Assembly (NCBI RefSeq): GCF_023746615.1
Contig: NZ_CP082275.1
Span: 2,480,001 to 2,544,000 of the forward strand
Source: Grimontia kaedaensis
GTDB lineage: Bacteria > Pseudomonadota > Gammaproteobacteria > Enterobacterales > Vibrionaceae
Direction of reading: 5' to 3'
DNA: 64,000 nt
In this document: positions 61,470 through 64,000 of the stretch, one piece after another
Layout: the number at the start of each line of letters is the position of its first letter
Position numbering within the stretch: position 1 is the stretch's first letter
Translations under genes and position numbers: made by a program
The notes under the pieces: model-generated
Told to the model about the DNA's origin: nothing
The model's database searches: none
Seen by the model: the letters and a program-made list of their open reading frames with translations, nothing else

Positions 61470-62765
61470 GTGAATGCAGTGGATATCTATATACCTATCA
61501 TACTTCTTTTTGTTTTATTCCTTTTAAACATCCCCATTGCGTTCTCTTTAATAGCATCAGCAATGGTGTACTTCCTGTTTATCAATGACTCTTTGCCCGT
61601 CAGCCTGGTGATGCAGCGTTTTATTTCCAGCGTGTCGTCATTCCCCCTTTTGGCCATACCCTTTTTCATTATGGTCGGGTCAATCATGAACTACTCGGGA
61701 ATAAGCCGGAACCTGCTTGCCTTTGCTGACTCTCTGATTGGTCATAAAACCGGTGGCTTAGCACATGTGAACGTCATGCTGAGTACCCTTATGGGTGGCA
61801 TTTCAGGCTCTGCAAATGCTGATGCTGCCATGCAGTCAAAGATACTGGCTCCTGAGATGACGAAACGAGGCTACGACGTGGCGTTTACTGCCGCTGTCAC
61901 TGCTACTTCTTCCAGCATCAGCCCAGTCATCCCACCAGGCATCAACCTCATCATCTTCGCGCTGCTCGCCAACGTATCTGTGCATTCGATGTTTATTGCC
62001 GGATATGTGCCTGCGTTTTTGATGGCAGCGTCACTGATGATCACCATCGCTTTCATCGCCAAAAAGCGTAACTACAAGCCTTCCCGTGAAAAGCCCGCCT
62101 CAGCAAAAGAGCGCTTTCATTATTTTGGGAAAGCCATACCTGCGCTGCTGATCCCATTCGGCATCATCCTGGGTATGCGCTTTGGCCTGTTTACGCCAAC
62201 AGAAGCCGGTGCGATTGCGGTGTTGTTATGTACCATCATTGGCCTTTTGATCTATCGCGAGCTTAAACCTCAGCACTTTGTGCAGATCTTGCGGGAAACC
62301 ATCCAAGGCACCAGCAGCGTCATGTTTATCATCGTGGGTGCATTGGTCTTCGGTTACTACATGACTCTGGAACAAATTCCCCAGAACGTCGCATCCATGT
62401 TGATTGGTCTTACCGATAACAAGTATGCGCTACTGCTGATCATCAACATTCTTCTGCTCGTTGTCGGTATGTTCATTGAAGGCGGTGCGGCGATGATCAT
62501 TCTCACGCCACTGCTGCTACCAGCTGTGCTTAACCTTGGCATCAACCCTGTACACTTCGGTATCGTGGTTATCGTGAACATTATGATTGGTGGTGTCACG
62601 CCGCCGTTTGGTTCCATGATGTTTACCGTTTGCTCGATACTCAGGGTAAGAATGGTCGACTTTGTGCGTGAAGCAGCCCCTCTGCTGGGCGCATTGTTCG
62701 CTGTGTTGATGTTACTGACTTTCTCCGAAGGGTTAGTCATGTTCTTACCGAACTTGTTTAAATAA
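61470..62765 (+). CDS. TRAP transporter large membrane subunit
   Basis: DctM-type permease, 431 aa, about 12 membrane helices, with GSIMNYSGISRNLLAFADSLIGH, GGISGSANADAAMQSKILAPEM, and TPTEAGAIAV. The GTG start directly abuts the dctQ stop, so translation is probably coupled. Confidence 0.93.
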   Translation: MNAVDIYIPIILLFVLFLLNIPIAFSLIASAMVYFLFINDSLPVSLVMQRFISSVSSFPLLAIPFFIMVGSIMNYSGISRNLLAFADSLIGHKTGGLAHVNVMLSTLMGGISGSANADAAMQSKILAPEMTKRGYDVAFTAAVTATSSSISPVIPPGINLIIFALLANVSVHSMFIAGYVPAFLMAASLMITIAFIAKKRNYKPSREKPASAKERFHYFGKAIPALLIPFGIILGMRFGLFTPTEAGAIAVLLCTIIGLLIYRELKPQHFVQILRETIQGTSSVMFIIVGALVFGYYMTLEQIPQNVASMLIGLTDNKYALLLIINILLLVVGMFIEGGAAMIILTPLLLPAVLNLGINPVHFGIVVIVNIMIGGVTPPFGSMMFTVCSILRVRMVDFVREAAPLLGALFAVLMLLTFSEGLVMFLPNLFK

Positions 62766-62777
62766 TTCTCCTCACTC

Positions 62778-62807
62778 TAAAGTGCGCCTTATATTGGGCG
62801 CACTTTA
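62778..62807. terminator. terminator of the TRAP operon
   Basis: AAAGTGCGCC / GGCGCACTTT stem with A and T flanks, 14 nt past the dctM stop. Confidence 0.75.
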
Positions 62808-62991
62808 TTCTCCGCTCACAGATATGTCACCTTCAGGACTTCTCTGCCTCTTATCTCATATTTCAGTCACTTCATAGAGATATGCAATCTAATACTGAAA
62901 CAGGTCTCAACGAGTAAGGCGCACCTAGGATTTTCCATACCGTTGAAAACTCAATCAGGACTGCAATAAAAACCCTTATAAGGAGCAGACA

Positions 62992-64000
62992 ATGGGATTG
63001 CACTTCACCAACAAACAAGACCCAGAAATAGAAGATATTTACGAAGAGGCCCTCTCTCAAACCCAGCTTCCCAAGTATTCTCTTCCCCAACAAAGCCAAT
63101 CACCGGAGCTGATTGCCCAGCTGTTGAAAGATGAGTTGTTGATGGATGGCAACGCGCGCCAGAATTTGGCGACGTTCTGCTCGACCTGGATGGAGCCCAG
63201 TGTTCACGATTTGATGGATGTCTGTATCGACAAAAACATGATCGATAAAGATGAATACCCCCAAACCGCAGAAATTGAAGCCCGCTGTGTTCATATCCTC
63301 GCTAAGCTTTGGAACAGCCCGGAGAGTGACACTACGGTCGGCTGTTCAACCACTGGCTCTTCGGAAGCAGCCATGCTGGGCGGCCTTGCCATGAAATGGA
63401 ACTGGCGAGCGAAACGCGAGGCACAGGGAAAACCCGCCGATAAACCCAATATTGTTTGTGGGCCCGTGCAAATTTGTTGGCACAAATTCGCCCGATACTT
63501 CGATGTGGAAATGCGCGAAATTCCGCTTGATGGTGACGAAGTCTGCATGAACCCAGACAAGCTTTCAGAATATGTCGATGAAAACACCATCGGGGTGGTT
63601 CCGACTCTTGGGGTGACCTACACCTGTGTATTCGAGCCGGTAGAAACCATTTCCAAAAAGCTGGATGAGCTCCAAGCGGAAACCGGTCTCGACATTCCTA
63701 TTCATGTTGACGGCGCTTCAGGTGGATTTATTGCACCTTTTGTTAATCCTGAATTGAAATGGGATTTTAGGTTGCCCCGCGTGGTTTCCATCAATAGCTC
63801 TGGTCACAAATACGGGCTCGCCCCCCTCGGCGTTGGCTGGGTAGTATGGCGCGATAAACAGCATCTTCCGGAAGACTTAGTGTTCAGCGTGGATTATCTC
63901 GGTGGGAACATGCCGACCTTCGCGCTGAACTTCTCGCGGCCAGGTGGGCAAATTGTCGCGCAATACTACAACTTCCTTCGTCTTGGCTTTGATGGCTATA
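62992..64000 (+). CDS. gadB: glutamate decarboxylase (partial, runs off the window)
   Basis: PLP enzyme converting glutamate to GABA with proton consumption, a part of acid tolerance. The first 336 codons are present. Start MGLHFTNKQDPEIEDIYEEA with AAGGAG 6 nt upstream. Family segments: FCSTWMEP, TVGCSTTGSSEAAMLGGLAMKW, PIHVDGASGGFIAPF and the PLP lysine in SSGHKYGLAPLGVGWVVWRD. The C-terminal part lies past 64000. Symbol by similarity; gadA and gadB cannot be told apart here. Confidence 0.92.
   Translation, partial: MGLHFTNKQDPEIEDIYEEALSQTQLPKYSLPQQSQSPELIAQLLKDELLMDGNARQNLATFCSTWMEPSVHDLMDVCIDKNMIDKDEYPQTAEIEARCVHILAKLWNSPESDTTVGCSTTGSSEAAMLGGLAMKWNWRAKREAQGKPADKPNIVCGPVQICWHKFARYFDVEMREIPLDGDEVCMNPDKLSEYVDENTIGVVPTLGVTYTCVFEPVETISKKLDELQAETGLDIPIHVDGASGGFIAPFVNPELKWDFRLPRVVSINSSGHKYGLAPLGVGWVVWRDKQHLPEDLVFSVDYLGGNMPTFALNFSRPGGQIVAQYYNFLRLGFDGY

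Overview
The window is a stretch of a gammaproteobacterial chromosome, almost certainly Vibrionaceae. The pointers are the norspermidine gene trio, the fabV-fadE-TetR trio, a hexR-pyk pair, the gyrA/ubiG/nrdAB/yfaE neighbourhood and two secreted GH19 chitinases. I cannot fix the genus from sequence alone; Grimontia, Enterovibrio or Photobacterium-like is my guess. It is mostly core chromosome with small accessory patches. I saw no prophage, transposase gene, CRISPR array or rRNA.

Region by region. 0.2-6.6 kb: guaC with a strongly structured leader, two tandem GH19 chitinase genes sharing a promoter block, an AlkD-like DNA glycosylase and an orphan PspB-like membrane peptide. 6.7-12.1 kb: a three-gene norspermidine operon (fused Dat-Ddc, carboxynorspermidine dehydrogenase, nspC), followed by about 0.9 kb without a credible gene. 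13.0-14.5 kb: a DUF2238 membrane protein and a tRNA operon (Cys-Gly-fMet-Gly-[Gly relic]-Leu). 14.7-19.1 kb: fabV, fadE and a PsrA-like repressor gene with a self-operator. 19.1-19.6 kb: two candidate sRNA genes in tandem. 19.6-26.5 kb: an SDR protein, hexR, pyk, an HD hydrolase, rimJ, ogt, tyrR.

26.7-37.4 kb keeps the enterobacterial order tyrR-ycjF-ycjX-pspCBA / pspF-sapABCDF, with a 256-bp nested inverted-repeat element against the end of ycjF. 37.4-44.3 kb is pyrF, lapB, lapA, ihfB, rpsA, cmk, aroA, with a second nested inverted-repeat element upstream of lapA. 44.4-47.8 kb separates aroA from serC and looks accessory: a Cys-cluster/pentapeptide/K+-channel protein whose promoter is preceded by eight copies of a 7-bp repeat, a 5'-truncated xanP-like permease gene, and a metallo-beta-lactamase-fold hydrolase. 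47.8-58.1 kb: serC, gyrA, a tiny membrane ORF, ubiG, gph-like, nrdA, nrdB, yfaE. 58.2-62.8 kb: a DeoR-type repressor and a glycerophosphodiester phosphodiesterase divergent from a TRAP transporter (dctPQM), with GlpR-like operators between them. The window ends inside a glutamate decarboxylase gene.

Functionally the window joins nucleotide metabolism (guaC, pyrF, cmk, nrdAB), central carbon and fatty acid control (hexR-pyk, psrA-fadE, fabV), envelope stress and lipid quality control (psp, lapAB, sap), polyamines, chitin use and alkylation repair. The points most worth a second look are non-coding: the guaC leader with two hairpins carrying the same loop, the two sibling sRNA candidates, the heptanucleotide tract before the channel gene, the shared chitinase promoter block, and the two palindromic elements.
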